A DNA stretch of 26,220 nucleotides, taken from the NCBI GenBank assembly GCA_018712665.1, contig DVGP01000210.1, positions 1 to 26,220 on the forward strand. Reading direction: 5' to 3'. The position numbers and the translations under genes were made by a program. Positions 6,660 through 13,866 of the stretch are shown here, in pieces; positions within the stretch are counted from its first letter, which is position 1, and the number at the start of each line of letters is the position of its first letter. The notes under the pieces are model-generated. The model searched no databases, was not told where the DNA came from, and saw nothing but the letters and a program-made list of their open reading frames with translations. Origin of the DNA: Candidatus Pelethomonas intestinigallinarum (GTDB lineage: Bacteria; Bacillota; Clostridia; Oscillospirales; Oscillospiraceae).

Positions 6660-6760
6660 GTCGTATGTTGAGCGGCTGGATCTGACTGAGCCCTCGGCGG
6701 AAATATAAGCTTCGGCTGTTCCTGGGTGAACGGCGGAAATTTTTGGAAGGAATGAACAAC

Positions 6761-8278
6761 ATGAGCGCATCCAGAGAGAAGAAAAAGCGGCAGGAGTTTT
6801 TTGCCGGCGGCGGCGTGGACCCCAAAGCCGCCCGTGCGGCGGAGCAGAAGGCCGCTGAGCGGAAGGCCAATATCCTGTACGCGACTTTGGCCGTTGTATT
6901 TGTGGTAGTGGCTGTCCTCCTGGTGGTATATAACTCCGGGATCATCCAGCGCGGCCGCACCGCCGTCACCATTGACGGGGAGAACTACACGGCGGCGGAC
7001 GTGAGCTACTATTACAGCAACGCCTATCAGAATGTTCTGAATACCTACGGGAGCTACGCCTCCCTGATTGGCCTGGACACCACCGCCAGCCTGAAGGACC
7101 AGTATGCCTGGGGCGGTACGGAACAGACCTGGGACGAGTACTTCAAGGAGGAAGCGGTGAATACCCTGCGCCTGGTCCACGCGGCGCTGGACGCCGCCGC
7201 TGAGGAGGGAATGACCCTGGACGAGGAGGATCAGGCGGAGCTGGAGAACAACATCCAGCAGATGCAGGAGACTGCCGCCTCCAACGGGTACTCCTACAGC
7301 GCCTACCTCAACGCCATCTACGGCTCCGTCTTGACCACGGAGGTCTATGAGGGGCTGGTGGAGGACAACCTGCTGGCGAACAAGTACCTCACCGCGCACC
7401 ATGACAGCATCTCCTTCACCGACGAGGAAATCGAGGCGTACTACGAGGAGAACAAGAACAGCTACGACATCGTGGACGGCGGCTACGTCTCCTTCTACGG
7501 CGCGGCCACCAGCACCACCGACGAGGAGGGCAACACTGTGGAGCCCACCGAGGAGGAGGATCAGGCCGCCATGGACGAGGCCATGGCCAACGCTGAGGCC
7601 CTGCTGGCCGCCTATCAGGAGGGCGGAGACCTGGAGGCCCTGGCTGAGGAGTACGGCGGGACCTATACCGGCGGAACAGATCTGACCTACTCCTCCGGTA
7701 CTACCGGCGACTGGCTCTTTGACGAGGCCCGGACCGCCGGGGACGCCGAGATCCTCACCAGCGACAGCTCCGACTACGTCTATGTCGCGGTGTTCAACAG
7801 CCGCCAGCGGGACGAGGCTCTGGACTACAATGTCCGTCACATTCTCGTCACCGACGCCAACCTGGATCTGGCTGAGGGTGAGGAGGCCACCGACGAGATG
7901 ATCCTGGCCCGGGCCGAGGAGATCCTGGACGGCTGGGACGGCACCGAGGACGGTTTCGCGGCTCTTGCCGAGGAGTACTCCCAGGATGCCGGCAGCAACA
8001 CCAACGGCGGTCTCTATGAGAACGTGGCCAAGGGCACCATGGTGTCCGCCTTCGAGGACTGGTGCTATGAGGACGGCCGCCAGGCTGGCGACACCGGCAT
8101 CGTGGAGTCCTCCTACGGTCAGCACATCATGTACTTCGTGGGCTACGGCACCACCGAGTACTGGCACTACGCCTGCGAGAACGCCATGATCTCCAACGAG
8201 TACAGCGAGTGGCAGACGTCCCTGATGGACAGCGTCACCGCCGAGACCGCCGGCGGCATGAACTACGTGGGCTTCTAA
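6761..8278 (+). CDS. Membrane-anchored PrsA/SurA-like foldase with a parvulin (PpiC) domain
   Basis: The 505-residue protein is read from ATG at 6761, nine bases after GGAAGGA; an upstream TTG and ATG in frame overlap that site. A basic cytoplasmic stretch (1-36) is followed by one transmembrane helix (about 37-57), then a long acidic extracytoplasmic part. The first 300 residues of that part carry SurA-N-like helices. The parvulin peptidyl-prolyl isomerase domain is at about 355-470, seen in NVRHILV, FAALAEEYSQDAGS, NGGLY, GDTGIVES and YGQHIMYFVGY. The family folds secreted proteins outside the membrane. It differs from Bacillus PrsA, a lipoprotein, because it has no lipobox and is anchored by a helix. 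The gene is monocistronic with its own promoter and a terminator at 8297. Confidence 0.88.
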   Translation: MSASREKKKRQEFFAGGGVDPKAARAAEQKAAERKANILYATLAVVFVVVAVLLVVYNSGIIQRGRTAVTIDGENYTAADVSYYYSNAYQNVLNTYGSYASLIGLDTTASLKDQYAWGGTEQTWDEYFKEEAVNTLRLVHAALDAAAEEGMTLDEEDQAELENNIQQMQETAASNGYSYSAYLNAIYGSVLTTEVYEGLVEDNLLANKYLTAHHDSISFTDEEIEAYYEENKNSYDIVDGGYVSFYGAATSTTDEEGNTVEPTEEEDQAAMDEAMANAEALLAAYQEGGDLEALAEEYGGTYTGGTDLTYSSGTTGDWLFDEARTAGDAEILTSDSSDYVYVAVFNSRQRDEALDYNVRHILVTDANLDLAEGEEATDEMILARAEEILDGWDGTEDGFAALAEEYSQDAGSNTNGGLYENVAKGTMVSAFEDWCYEDGRQAGDTGIVESSYGQHIMYFVGYGTTEYWHYACENAMISNEYSEWQTSLMDSVTAETAGGMNYVGF

Positions 8279-8296
8279 ATTCCTTACAAACAACCG

Positions 8297-8331
8297 GGAG
8301 GCCGGCCACCGCCAGGGCGGGGCCGGCCTCC
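8297..8331 (+). terminator. Hairpin after the prsA-like gene
   Basis: GGAGGCCGGCC pairs perfectly with GGCCGGCCTCC, 18 bases after the stop codon. The T-run is weak (TTCCT), and tcdA begins 17 bases later, so partial read-through into tcdA is plausible. No separate tcdA promoter was found. Confidence 0.65.
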
Positions 8332-8348
8332 TTCCTATGGAGGGTGGA

Positions 8349-9080
8349 ATGGACGAGAGATTTCTGCGCAATGAGATGATGCTGGGTCCGGAGGCCGTGG
8401 AGAAGCTGGCCTCCGCCCATGTGTGCGTGTTCGGCCTGGGGGGCGTGGGCGGCTATGTTGTGGAGGGCTTGGCCCGGTCCGGCGTGGGGGAGCTGACCCT
8501 CATCGACCAGGATGCCTACAGCGCGAGCAACATCAACCGCCAGCTGGGGGCCCTCACCTCCACCCTGGGTCAGGGCAAGGCGGAGGTCCTGGCCCGGCGT
8601 GTGCTGGACATCAATCCCCGCTGCGCTGTCCACCCCATCCGCGGCGTCTATTGCCGGGAGGACCGGGAGCGGTTCTTCGGACCCTATGACTACATCGCCG
8701 ACGCCATCGACCTGGTCTCCTGCAAGGTGGACCTGATCCTCCAGGCCCGGGAGCGGGGGATCCCCATCCTATCCGCTCTGGGCACCGGCAACAAGCTGGA
8801 CGCGACGCTGTTCCAGGTTACGGACCTGAGCAAGACCTTTGGCTGCCCGCTGGCCCGGGTGATGCGCCGGGAGCTGGGGCGGCACGGCGTGAAGCACCTG
8901 AAGGTGGTCTTCTCTCCGGAGGAGCCGGCCCCCACCCGGCAGCTGGAGACCCCGCCGCCGGGACGGCGCAGCGTCCCTGCCAGCGTCCCCTGGGTCCCCT
9001 CTGTGGCGGGGCTGCTGATGGCCGGGGCCATCGTGATGGATCTTATCAGCAGCGACAGCGAAAAGGAGGAGACCATATGA
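8349..9080 (+). CDS. tcdA: tRNA threonylcarbamoyladenosine dehydratase (TcdA/CsdL, ThiF family)
   Basis: The 243-residue protein belongs to the E1-like ThiF/MoeB superfamily. The nucleotide-binding loop VFGLGGVGGYVVEGLARSG is at about 27-45. It is followed by LTLIDQDAYSASNINRQLGA, in which the Asp and the NINRQ motif bind ATP and metal. DAIDLVSCKVDLI, GTGNKLDATLFQV and TFGCPLARVMRREL are characteristic of the TcdA branch. The enzyme uses ATP to cyclise N6-threonylcarbamoyladenosine at position 37 of ANN-decoding tRNAs into the cyclic form. The start at 8349 follows GGAGGG by four bases; an in-frame ATG at 8337 overlaps the binding site. It overlaps the next gene by four bases (ATGA), which implies coupled translation. 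Confidence 0.88.
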   Translation: MDERFLRNEMMLGPEAVEKLASAHVCVFGLGGVGGYVVEGLARSGVGELTLIDQDAYSASNINRQLGALTSTLGQGKAEVLARRVLDINPRCAVHPIRGVYCREDRERFFGPYDYIADAIDLVSCKVDLILQARERGIPILSALGTGNKLDATLFQVTDLSKTFGCPLARVMRRELGRHGVKHLKVVFSPEEPAPTRQLETPPPGRRSVPASVPWVPSVAGLLMAGAIVMDLISSDSEKEETI

Positions 9081-9541
9081 CCATTCGCTTTGCCCGGGAG
9101 GAGGACATCCTCCGGATCGACCAGCTTCTGCTCCAGGTCTGCCAGGTCCACCACCAGGGCAGGCCGGACCTGTTCCGCCAAGGCGGGCGGAAGTATACGG
9201 ACGAGGAGCTCAAGGTTCTGCTTCAGGATAAAAACCGCCCCGTCCTGGTGGCTGTGGATGAAAATGGCTGGGTTGAGGGCTACGCCTTCTGCATCCTGGA
9301 GGAGCACGGCGGCGCCATGACGGACCACCGGACCCTGTACCTGGACGACCTGTGCGTGGACAGCGCCTGCCGGGGGCGGCATGTGGGCAGCCGCCTGTAC
9401 CGGGCGGCCCTGGACCTGGCCCGGGAACTGGGGTGCTACAACCTGACCTTGAACGTCTGGTCCTGCAACCCGGAGGCCATGGCCTTCTATGAGCGTATGG
9501 GCCTGAAGCCCCTGAAGGTGGGGATGGAGGCTGTGCTGTAA
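9077..9541 (+). CDS. GNAT family N-acetyltransferase
   Basis: The 154-residue protein carries the GNAT core. The central strand is LYLDDLCVDSACRG, and the acetyl-CoA pyrophosphate loop RGRHVGSRLY is at about 95-104 (the R/Q-x-x-G-x-G/A pattern, with Ser in the last position). The late strand and helix LTLNVWSCNPEAMAFYERMGLKP complete it. It should acetylate an amine on a small molecule or protein; the substrate cannot be inferred. It starts inside the end of tcdA (ATGA overlap) with AAGGAGGAG nearby, so the two are cotranscribed, and it ends 13 bases before a very strong terminator. Confidence 0.88.
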   Translation: MTIRFAREEDILRIDQLLLQVCQVHHQGRPDLFRQGGRKYTDEELKVLLQDKNRPVLVAVDENGWVEGYAFCILEEHGGAMTDHRTLYLDDLCVDSACRGRHVGSRLYRAALDLARELGCYNLTLNVWSCNPEAMAFYERMGLKPLKVGMEAVL

Positions 9542-9554
9542 AACGACATAAATC

Positions 9555-9592
9555 AAAAGCTGCCCGGAACCAATCGGTTCCGGGCAGCTTTT
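9555..9592. terminator. Strong bidirectional terminator between the GNAT gene and rplL
   Basis: A perfect 17-base-pair stem (AAAAGCTGCCCGGAACC with GGTTCCGGGCAGCTTTT, loop AATC) with A/T ends works in both directions. It ends the tcdA-GNAT transcript and the ribosomal protein transcript, which separates rplL from any downstream rpoB. Confidence 0.92.
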
Positions 9593-9616
9593 CGCAAGTA
9601 TGCAGCGGGAAGGAGC

Positions 9617-9991
9617 TTACTTCAGCTCCACCTTGCCGCCGGCCTCCTCGACCTTGGCCTTCATGGCCTCGGCGTCCTCCTTGGACAGGGCCTCCTTCAG
9701 GGTCTTGGGGGTGCCCTCGACGGCAGCCTTGGCCTCGGCCAGGCCCAGGCCGGTGATCTCGCGGACGACCTTGATGACCTTGATCTTGGCGGCGGCGTCG
9801 AAGCCGGTCAGGACCACGTCGAACTCGGTCTTCTCCTCGGCGGCGGGAGCGGCAGCGCCGGCGGCGGGAGCAGCCATGGCGGCGGCGGACACGCCGAACT
9901 CCTCCTCCAGAGCGTGAACCAGCTCGCTCAGCTCCAGAACGGTCAGGGCCTTGATTTCCTCGATCATAGCGGTAACTTTCTCACTAGCCAT
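9617..9991 (-). CDS. rplL: 50S ribosomal protein L7/L12
   Basis: The 124-residue protein has the L7/L12 layout. An N-terminal dimerisation region (IEEIKALTVLELSELVHALEE) is followed by an Ala/Pro/Gly hinge at about 37-52. The C-terminal factor-binding domain shows the KIKVIKVVREITGLGLAEAK and VEEAGGKVELK motifs. It forms the ribosomal stalk that recruits translation GTPases. AGGAGG lies upstream of ATG. It follows rplJ by 59 bases and ends at the terminator 9555-9592. Confidence 0.98.
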   Translation of the reverse strand: MASEKVTAMIEEIKALTVLELSELVHALEEEFGVSAAAMAAPAAGAAAPAAEEKTEFDVVLTGFDAAAKIKVIKVVREITGLGLAEAKAAVEGTPKTLKEALSKEDAEAMKAKVEEAGGKVELK

Positions 9992-10050
9992 TGTTAGGTG
10001 ACCTCCTAATGATTATTTTCAGTAAATCGTTTTGTGTGGGACGAGCCGAA

Positions 10051-10590
10051 TTACTCGGCGGCAGGGGCCTCGGCAGCGGCCTCCTCGGCGGGAGCGCCCT
10101 GCTTCTCGGCGATCTGCTTGAGCACGCAGGCCAGGCCGGAAATGGGAGCCAGCATGGTGCCAAGGACCTGGGCGCGCAGGGTGGGCAGCGGGGGGATCTC
10201 CGCAAGGGCCATGACCTCGCTGAGAGGGATGACCTTGCCGTCCATAAAGCCGCCCTTGATCTCAAAGCGGTCGTTGAGCTTCTTGGCGAAGTCGTTGATG
10301 ACCCGGGCAGGGGCCACGGGGTCGTCGTTGCAGACAGCCAGGGACGTGGTGCCGTTCAGCAGCCCGTCCAGCTCGCTCATGCCGCAGTTGTTGACGGCGA
10401 AGCGCAGCAGGGTGTTCTTCACCACGGCGTAGTCCACGTTGTTCTTGCGCAGCTCGGCGCGCAGGGCGGTGTCCTCCGCAACGGTGATGCCCCTGTAGTC
10501 CACCAGCACACCGGCGGCGGCGCTCTGCAGCTTAGCGGTCAGCTCGGCGACGATGGCCTGCTTCTCGCTGAGAACTTTTGCGTTAGGCAT
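10051..10590 (-). CDS. rplJ: 50S ribosomal protein L10
   Basis: The 179-residue protein starts MPNAKVLSEKQAIVAEL, with GGAGGTGA seven bases upstream; longer frames upstream run through the leader and are not used. Motifs typical of L10 are GVLVDYRGITVAED, LRAELRKNNVDYAVVKNTL, GTTSLAVCNDDPVAPARVINDF and the Ala/Glu-rich C-terminal tail that carries the L7/L12 dimers. L10 anchors the stalk to 23S rRNA and represses its own mRNA through the leader upstream. Confidence 0.97.
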   Translation of the reverse strand: MPNAKVLSEKQAIVAELTAKLQSAAAGVLVDYRGITVAEDTALRAELRKNNVDYAVVKNTLLRFAVNNCGMSELDGLLNGTTSLAVCNDDPVAPARVINDFAKKLNDRFEIKGGFMDGKVIPLSEVMALAEIPPLPTLRAQVLGTMLAPISGLACVLKQIAEKQGAPAEEAAAEAPAAE

Positions 10591-10599
10591 TCTTTGTTC

Positions 10600-10747
10600 A
10601 CCTCCATTAGATTCGCGGGAAAATCGGCGCGTTCGGAAAAGGAAAACGGTCCCCGCGCGAAGACGCGAGGACCGTGCAGATCTTTCAGATGATCGGCAAT
10701 CCTCGGCAGGATTTACGGGCGAGGCCCACCTGCTGTCTCTGGAACGC
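10600..10747 (-). ncRNA. L10 leader (autoregulatory mRNA leader of rplJL) with attenuator hairpin
   Basis: On the RNA strand the leader has the hallmark GACAGCAGGTG (10727-10737) and the matching AAATCCTGCCGAGG (10701 onwards), the conserved arms of the ribosomal protein L10 leader. A stem at 10646-10675 with a UUCG-type loop, followed by T-rich sequence, gives an attenuator about 55 bases before the rplJ start. Known function: the L10-L12 complex binds the leader and promotes termination when in excess. Confidence 0.85.
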
Positions 10748-10754
10748 GACAATT

Positions 10755-10783
10755 ATTATATTCAAGTACCGGCGGTTTGTCAA
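10755..10783 (-). promoter_or_regulatory. Perfect consensus promoter of rplJL
   Basis: On the minus strand there is TTGACA, exactly 17 bases, then TATAAT. It lies between rplA and rplJ, so rplJL can be made independently of the upstream cluster. Confidence 0.93.
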
Positions 10784-10826
10784 TACTCAAATATCTTTCT
10801 TTTTGGGGGAACTTCCCCCGGCTGCC

Positions 10827-11519
10827 TTAGATCAGCTTCGCGGTGCTCAGCTTGATGCCGGGGCCCATGGTGGAGGCGGTGACGCAGCTCCGGATATACT
10901 GGCCCTTGGCGGCGGCGGGCTTGGCCTTGACAATGGCGCCCATGAGGGCGTTGAAGTTGTCGTTGAGCTTCTCCGCGCCGAAGGAGACCTTGCCGATGGG
11001 GCAGTGGATGATGTTGGTCTTGTCCAGGCGGTACTCGATCTTACCGGCCTTGACCTCCTGCACGGCCTTGGCCACGTCGGGAGTGACGGTGCCGGCCTTG
11101 GGGGAGGGCATCAGGCCCTTGGGGCCCAGCAGCTTACCCAGACGGCCCACAACGCCCATCATGTCGGGGCTGGCGACCACCACGTCGAAGTCGAACCAGT
11201 TCTCCTTCTGGATCTTCTCCACCATGTCCATATCGCCCACATAGTCAGCGCCGGCAGCGCGGGCGGCGTCGGCCTTGTCGCCCTTGGCGAAGACCAGCAC
11301 CCGGGCGGTCTTGCCGGTGCCGTGGGGCAGAACGATGGCGCCGCGGACCTGCTGGTCGGCGTGGCGGGAGTCGACGCCCAGCTTCACGTGGAGCTCAACG
11401 GTCTCGTCGAACTTGGCGGAAGCGGTCTTGCAGATGATCTCAAAAGCGTCCTTGGACTCGTACAGAGTGGCTCTGTCGATCTGCTTGGCGCTGTTCTGAT
11501 ATTTCTTACCTCTAAACAT
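10827..11519 (-). CDS. rplA: 50S ribosomal protein L1
   Basis: The 230-residue protein is full length for L1. It shows the two-domain pattern with GAIVLPHGTGKTARVLVFAKG, the family signature around MMGVVGRLGKLLGPKGLMPSPKAGTVT (written here only as landmarks) and C-terminal KGQYIRSCVTASTMGPGIK. L1 forms the mobile stalk near the E site and usually represses the L11-L1 mRNA. AAGGAGGG precedes the ATG. It follows rplK by 15 bases. Confidence 0.98.
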   Translation of the reverse strand: MFRGKKYQNSAKQIDRATLYESKDAFEIICKTASAKFDETVELHVKLGVDSRHADQQVRGAIVLPHGTGKTARVLVFAKGDKADAARAAGADYVGDMDMVEKIQKENWFDFDVVVASPDMMGVVGRLGKLLGPKGLMPSPKAGTVTPDVAKAVQEVKAGKIEYRLDKTNIIHCPIGKVSFGAEKLNDNFNALMGAIVKAKPAAAKGQYIRSCVTASTMGPGIKLSTAKLI

Positions 11520-11534
11520 TGTTTCTGACCCTCC

Positions 11535-11960
11535 TTACTCGCCCACGACGACGCCCATGCTGCGGGCGGTACCGGCGATCATGCTCATGGCGGCCTCCAG
11601 GCTGGCGGCGTTCAGATCGGGCATCTTGGTCTCCGCGATCTTCTGCACATCGGCCTTGCTGATGGTGGCGACCTTGGTCTTGTTGGGCACGCCGGAGCCG
11701 GACTCGATGTTGCAGGCCTTCTTGATGAGGACCGCGGCGGGAGGGGTCTTGGTCACAAAGGAGAAGGAGCGGTCGGAGTACACGGTGATGACCACAGGGA
11801 TGATCATGCCCATGTCGTTCTTGGTGCGCTCGTTGAACTCCTTGGTGAAGGCGGCGATGTTGACGCCGTGCTGGCCCAGAGCGGGGCCGACGGGGGGAGC
11901 GGGGGTCGCTTTCCCCGCGGGGATCTGCAGCTTGACGTATCCTACGACTTTCTGTGCCAT
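11535..11960 (-). CDS. rplK: 50S ribosomal protein L11
   Basis: The 141-residue protein is standard length. MAQKVVGYVKLQIPAGKATP, PPVGPALGQHGVNI and FNERTKNDMGMIIPVVITVY are the canonical N-terminal blocks, and the C-terminal rRNA-binding domain ends MSMIAGTARSMGVVVGE. It belongs to the GTPase-associated centre. AAGGAGGTG lies eight bases before ATG. It is separated from nusG by a 128-base leader-like gap. Confidence 0.98.
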   Translation of the reverse strand: MAQKVVGYVKLQIPAGKATPAPPVGPALGQHGVNIAAFTKEFNERTKNDMGMIIPVVITVYSDRSFSFVTKTPPAAVLIKKACNIESGSGVPNKTKVATISKADVQKIAETKMPDLNAASLEAAMSMIAGTARSMGVVVGE

Positions 11961-12088
11961 ATTCAGGCACCTCCTTGATATGATGTGGTGGTGACGGGGC
12001 TTGTCCCTCCGGGGGGCGCCCCTCCCACGTGCAGCCGCTCACGCGGCGTAACAGCTTGCTTGGAAATGATACTTGATATTCCTGCGGC
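11961..12088 (-). promoter_or_regulatory. Leader region of rplK-rplA, possible L1 binding site
   Basis: The 128 bases between nusG and rplK contain, on the RNA strand, GTGGGAGGGGC, then GCCCC, and a later CACCACCAC that can pair back to it. In many bacteria L1 represses the L11-L1 mRNA by binding such a leader. No separate promoter was seen. The L1 site is an inference from position and pairing. Confidence 0.35.
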
Positions 12089-12619
12089 TCAGTCGCTGAC
12101 GACCTCCACCTGGTCCAGCTCCAGCTCAACGGGAGTTTCCCGGCCGAACATGGACACCACCACGGTGACCTTGTTCTTCTCCGGGTCGATCTCGTCCACG
12201 ACGCCGGTGAAGGACTCCAGGGGCCCGTCGTTGATGCGGACCCGGTCGCCTACCTTGTAGAGCACCACGACCTCGTGCTTTTCCATGCCCAGGGCCAGCA
12301 CCTCGTCCTCCGTCAGGGGGATGGGCTTGTTGCTGGCCTCGCCCACGAAGCCGGTGACGCCCCGGACGTTGCGCACCAGGTGCCAGGTGTCGTCGGTCAT
12401 GACCATCTTGATGAGGACGTAGCCGGGGAACACCTTCCGCTCCACCTCTTTGGCGGCGCCGGTGTCGGTGATCTCCGTGACCTTCTCCAGAGGAATCTGG
12501 ATGTCCACGATCATGTCCTCCAGATGGCGGCCCACCACGAACTTCTCGATGGTGGTCTTTACGGCATTTTCATAGCCGGAGTAGGTATGGACCACATACC
12601 ATCTTGCGTTGTCGGCCAT
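12089..12619 (-). CDS. nusG: Transcription termination/antitermination factor NusG
   Basis: The 176-residue protein begins with the NGN domain (ARWYVVHTYSGYENAVKTTI, FPGYVLIKMVMTDDTWHLVR, RGVTGFVG). It ends with a KOW domain (YKVGDRVRINDGPLESFTG, VVDEIDPEKNKVTVVVSMFG). NusG binds RNA polymerase and controls pausing and coupling to ribosomes. It sits 13 bases after secE in the conserved secE-nusG pair. Confidence 0.98.
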   Translation of the reverse strand: MADNARWYVVHTYSGYENAVKTTIEKFVVGRHLEDMIVDIQIPLEKVTEITDTGAAKEVERKVFPGYVLIKMVMTDDTWHLVRNVRGVTGFVGEASNKPIPLTEDEVLALGMEKHEVVVLYKVGDRVRINDGPLESFTGVVDEIDPEKNKVTVVVSMFGRETPVELELDQVEVVSD

Positions 12620-12632
12620 TCCCGCCGCCCTC

Positions 12633-12845
12633 TTAACCGAAGACGTCCAGAATGGTGCGGATGAACAGGCCGGCCACGCCGTCGAAGATCCAGATGAAAG
12701 CGCCGATGACGGCGGTGCAGAGGATCACGGTGCCGGTGTTCTTCGCCACCTTCTGGGGGGTGGGCCACACGACCTTCTTCAGCTCGCTGCGCATCTCGCG
12801 GAACCAGCGGCCCCGGTCCTTCTTGACTTTCTTTTCTTCTGCCAT
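12633..12845 (-). CDS. secE: Preprotein translocase subunit SecE
   Basis: The 70-residue protein is the single-helix Gram-positive form. A basic N-terminus and the amphipathic ELKKVVWPTPQKVAKNT segment are followed by one transmembrane helix (about 39-62). It clamps the SecY channel. Spacing to rpmG (20 bases) and nusG (13 bases) indicates one transcript. Confidence 0.96.
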   Translation of the reverse strand: MAEEKKVKKDRGRWFREMRSELKKVVWPTPQKVAKNTGTVILCTAVIGAFIWIFDGVAGLFIRTILDVFG

Positions 12846-12865
12846 GATGAAATATCTCCCTTTCC

Positions 12866-13015
12866 TTACTTGGTCTCAGAGTGGACCGTGTGCTTTCTGC
12901 AGAAGGGACAATACTTGTTCATCTCCAGACGGTCGGGATCGTTCTTCTTGTTCTTGACGGTGTTGTAGTTTCTCTGCTTGCACTCGTTGCATCTCAAGGT
13001 GATCTTGACGCGCAT
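12866..13015 (-). CDS. rpmG: 50S ribosomal protein L33, zinc-ribbon form
   Basis: A short frame of 49 residues, beginning MRVKITLRCNECKQRNYNT and ending with HSETK. It carries two CxxC pairs (Cys9/Cys12 and Cys36/Cys39), which is the zinc-binding (C+) version of L33. AAGGAGGTG lies upstream. It is the first gene of the secE-nusG-ribosomal transcript, as in most Firmicutes. Confidence 0.97.
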   Translation of the reverse strand: MRVKITLRCNECKQRNYNTVKNKKNDPDRLEMNKYCPFCRKHTVHSETK

Positions 13016-13148
13016 TGTTAACGGCACCTCCTTACTGAATTCAGGCGTTCAAGCCTGTGTCGATTGCCTCCCTGAACGGTGAACGGCAGCTCATTGTCCA
13101 CCCGAAAAAGAGCACGACGAATAAGCCCCATTTCCACAGGTAATCGTT

Positions 13149-13177
13149 ACTATATCACGTCTCCAGGCCCAGGTCAA
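13149..13177 (-). promoter_or_regulatory. Promoter of the rpmG-secE-nusG-rplKA transcript
   Basis: On the minus strand TTGACC, 17 bases, then TATAGT, about 135 bases upstream of rpmG. Confidence 0.8.
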
Positions 13178-13201
13178 GAAAAATTTTTGCGAAAATCCCA
13201 C

Positions 13202-13230
13202 TTTTTTTTGCGATATGTGTGTTGTATAAT
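13202..13230 (+). promoter_or_regulatory. Probable promoter of the ruvX-murJ operon
   Basis: A perfect TATAAT at 13225-13230 lies about 65 bases upstream of ruvX. The base run at -35 (TTTTTT) is a poor match, so only the -10 is convincing. Confidence 0.5.
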
Positions 13231-13297
13231 ATTGGGTGCTGCGGCGATCCCCGCCGGGGGAGGGCCGCCCATCACTGTCATTCATAAGGAGAACACC

Positions 13298-13732
13298 ATG
13301 CGCATCATGGCCATCGACTACGGGGACGCCCACACCGGCGCGGCGGTCTCCGATCTCACCGGTCTGCTGGCCGGATACACCGAGACCATCCACACCCGCC
13401 GCCAGGAGGAGGTCCTCAGCCGCCTGGGGGAGCTGATCGGGGAGTACGGCGTGGAGGAGCTGGTTTTGGGCTATCCCAAGAACATGGACGGGACCTTGGG
13501 GCCCCGGGCGGAGAAGGCGGAGGCCATGGCCCGGACCCTGGAGGAGCGCTTCGGCCTGCCGGTGAAGCTGTGGGACGAGCGGCGGACCACCATCGACGCC
13601 CACAATATCCTGGCCGGCGCCGGACAGCGGGCCAAAAAGCGGAAGAAGACGGTGGACGCCGTGGCGGCGGCCCTGATCCTGGAGGGGTACCTGACCTGGC
13701 GGCGGTCCGCGGGACATGGCGGATCGAACTGA
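13298..13732 (+). CDS. ruvX: Holliday junction resolvase-like / pre-16S rRNA nuclease YqgF (RuvX)
   Basis: The 144-residue protein starts at ATG 13298, six bases after AAGGAG; the longer upstream frame crosses the promoter. It has the RNase H-like YqgF pattern: MRIMAIDYGDAHTGAAVSD (Asp7 catalytic), ELVLGYPKNMDGT, LWDERRTTIDAHNIL and DAVAAALILEGYL (late Asp). The basic residue usual after DYGD is His here. The family trims the 5' end of 16S rRNA in E. coli and has been linked to recombination. It is the first gene of a plus-strand run leading into the envelope genes. Confidence 0.92.
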   Translation: MRIMAIDYGDAHTGAAVSDLTGLLAGYTETIHTRRQEEVLSRLGELIGEYGVEELVLGYPKNMDGTLGPRAEKAEAMARTLEERFGLPVKLWDERRTTIDAHNILAGAGQRAKKRKKTVDAVAAALILEGYLTWRRSAGHGGSN

Positions 13733-13770
13733 TGATCTTATCATGCCTGTCCCATCATAATGTATATGTA

Positions 13771-13831
13771 CGCGAAACGGCGTTTCGCGCAAAAATTCTT
13801 TTTGGTACTTTTTCTTTTTAAGAAAAAGTAC
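13771..13831. repeat. Two palindromes between ruvX and the DUF5693 gene
   Basis: CGCGAAAC pairs with GTTTCGCG (13771-13789), and a second stem follows at 13805-13831: GTACTTTTTCTT with AAGAAAAAGTAC around TTT. The A/T-rich sequence stands out from the GC-rich surroundings. It may terminate or attenuate the operon, or be a small dispersed palindromic repeat; only one copy is in the window. Confidence 0.65.
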
Positions 13832-13866
13832 AGAGAAAAACACCCGCGAAAAGGAGCAAGGATCTG

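Noticed and set aside
6521..8371. Long open frame antisense to the prsA-like gene.
   Set aside because: Composition is the typical antisense shadow of a GC-rich gene, and the frame runs through the promoter and terminator of real genes.
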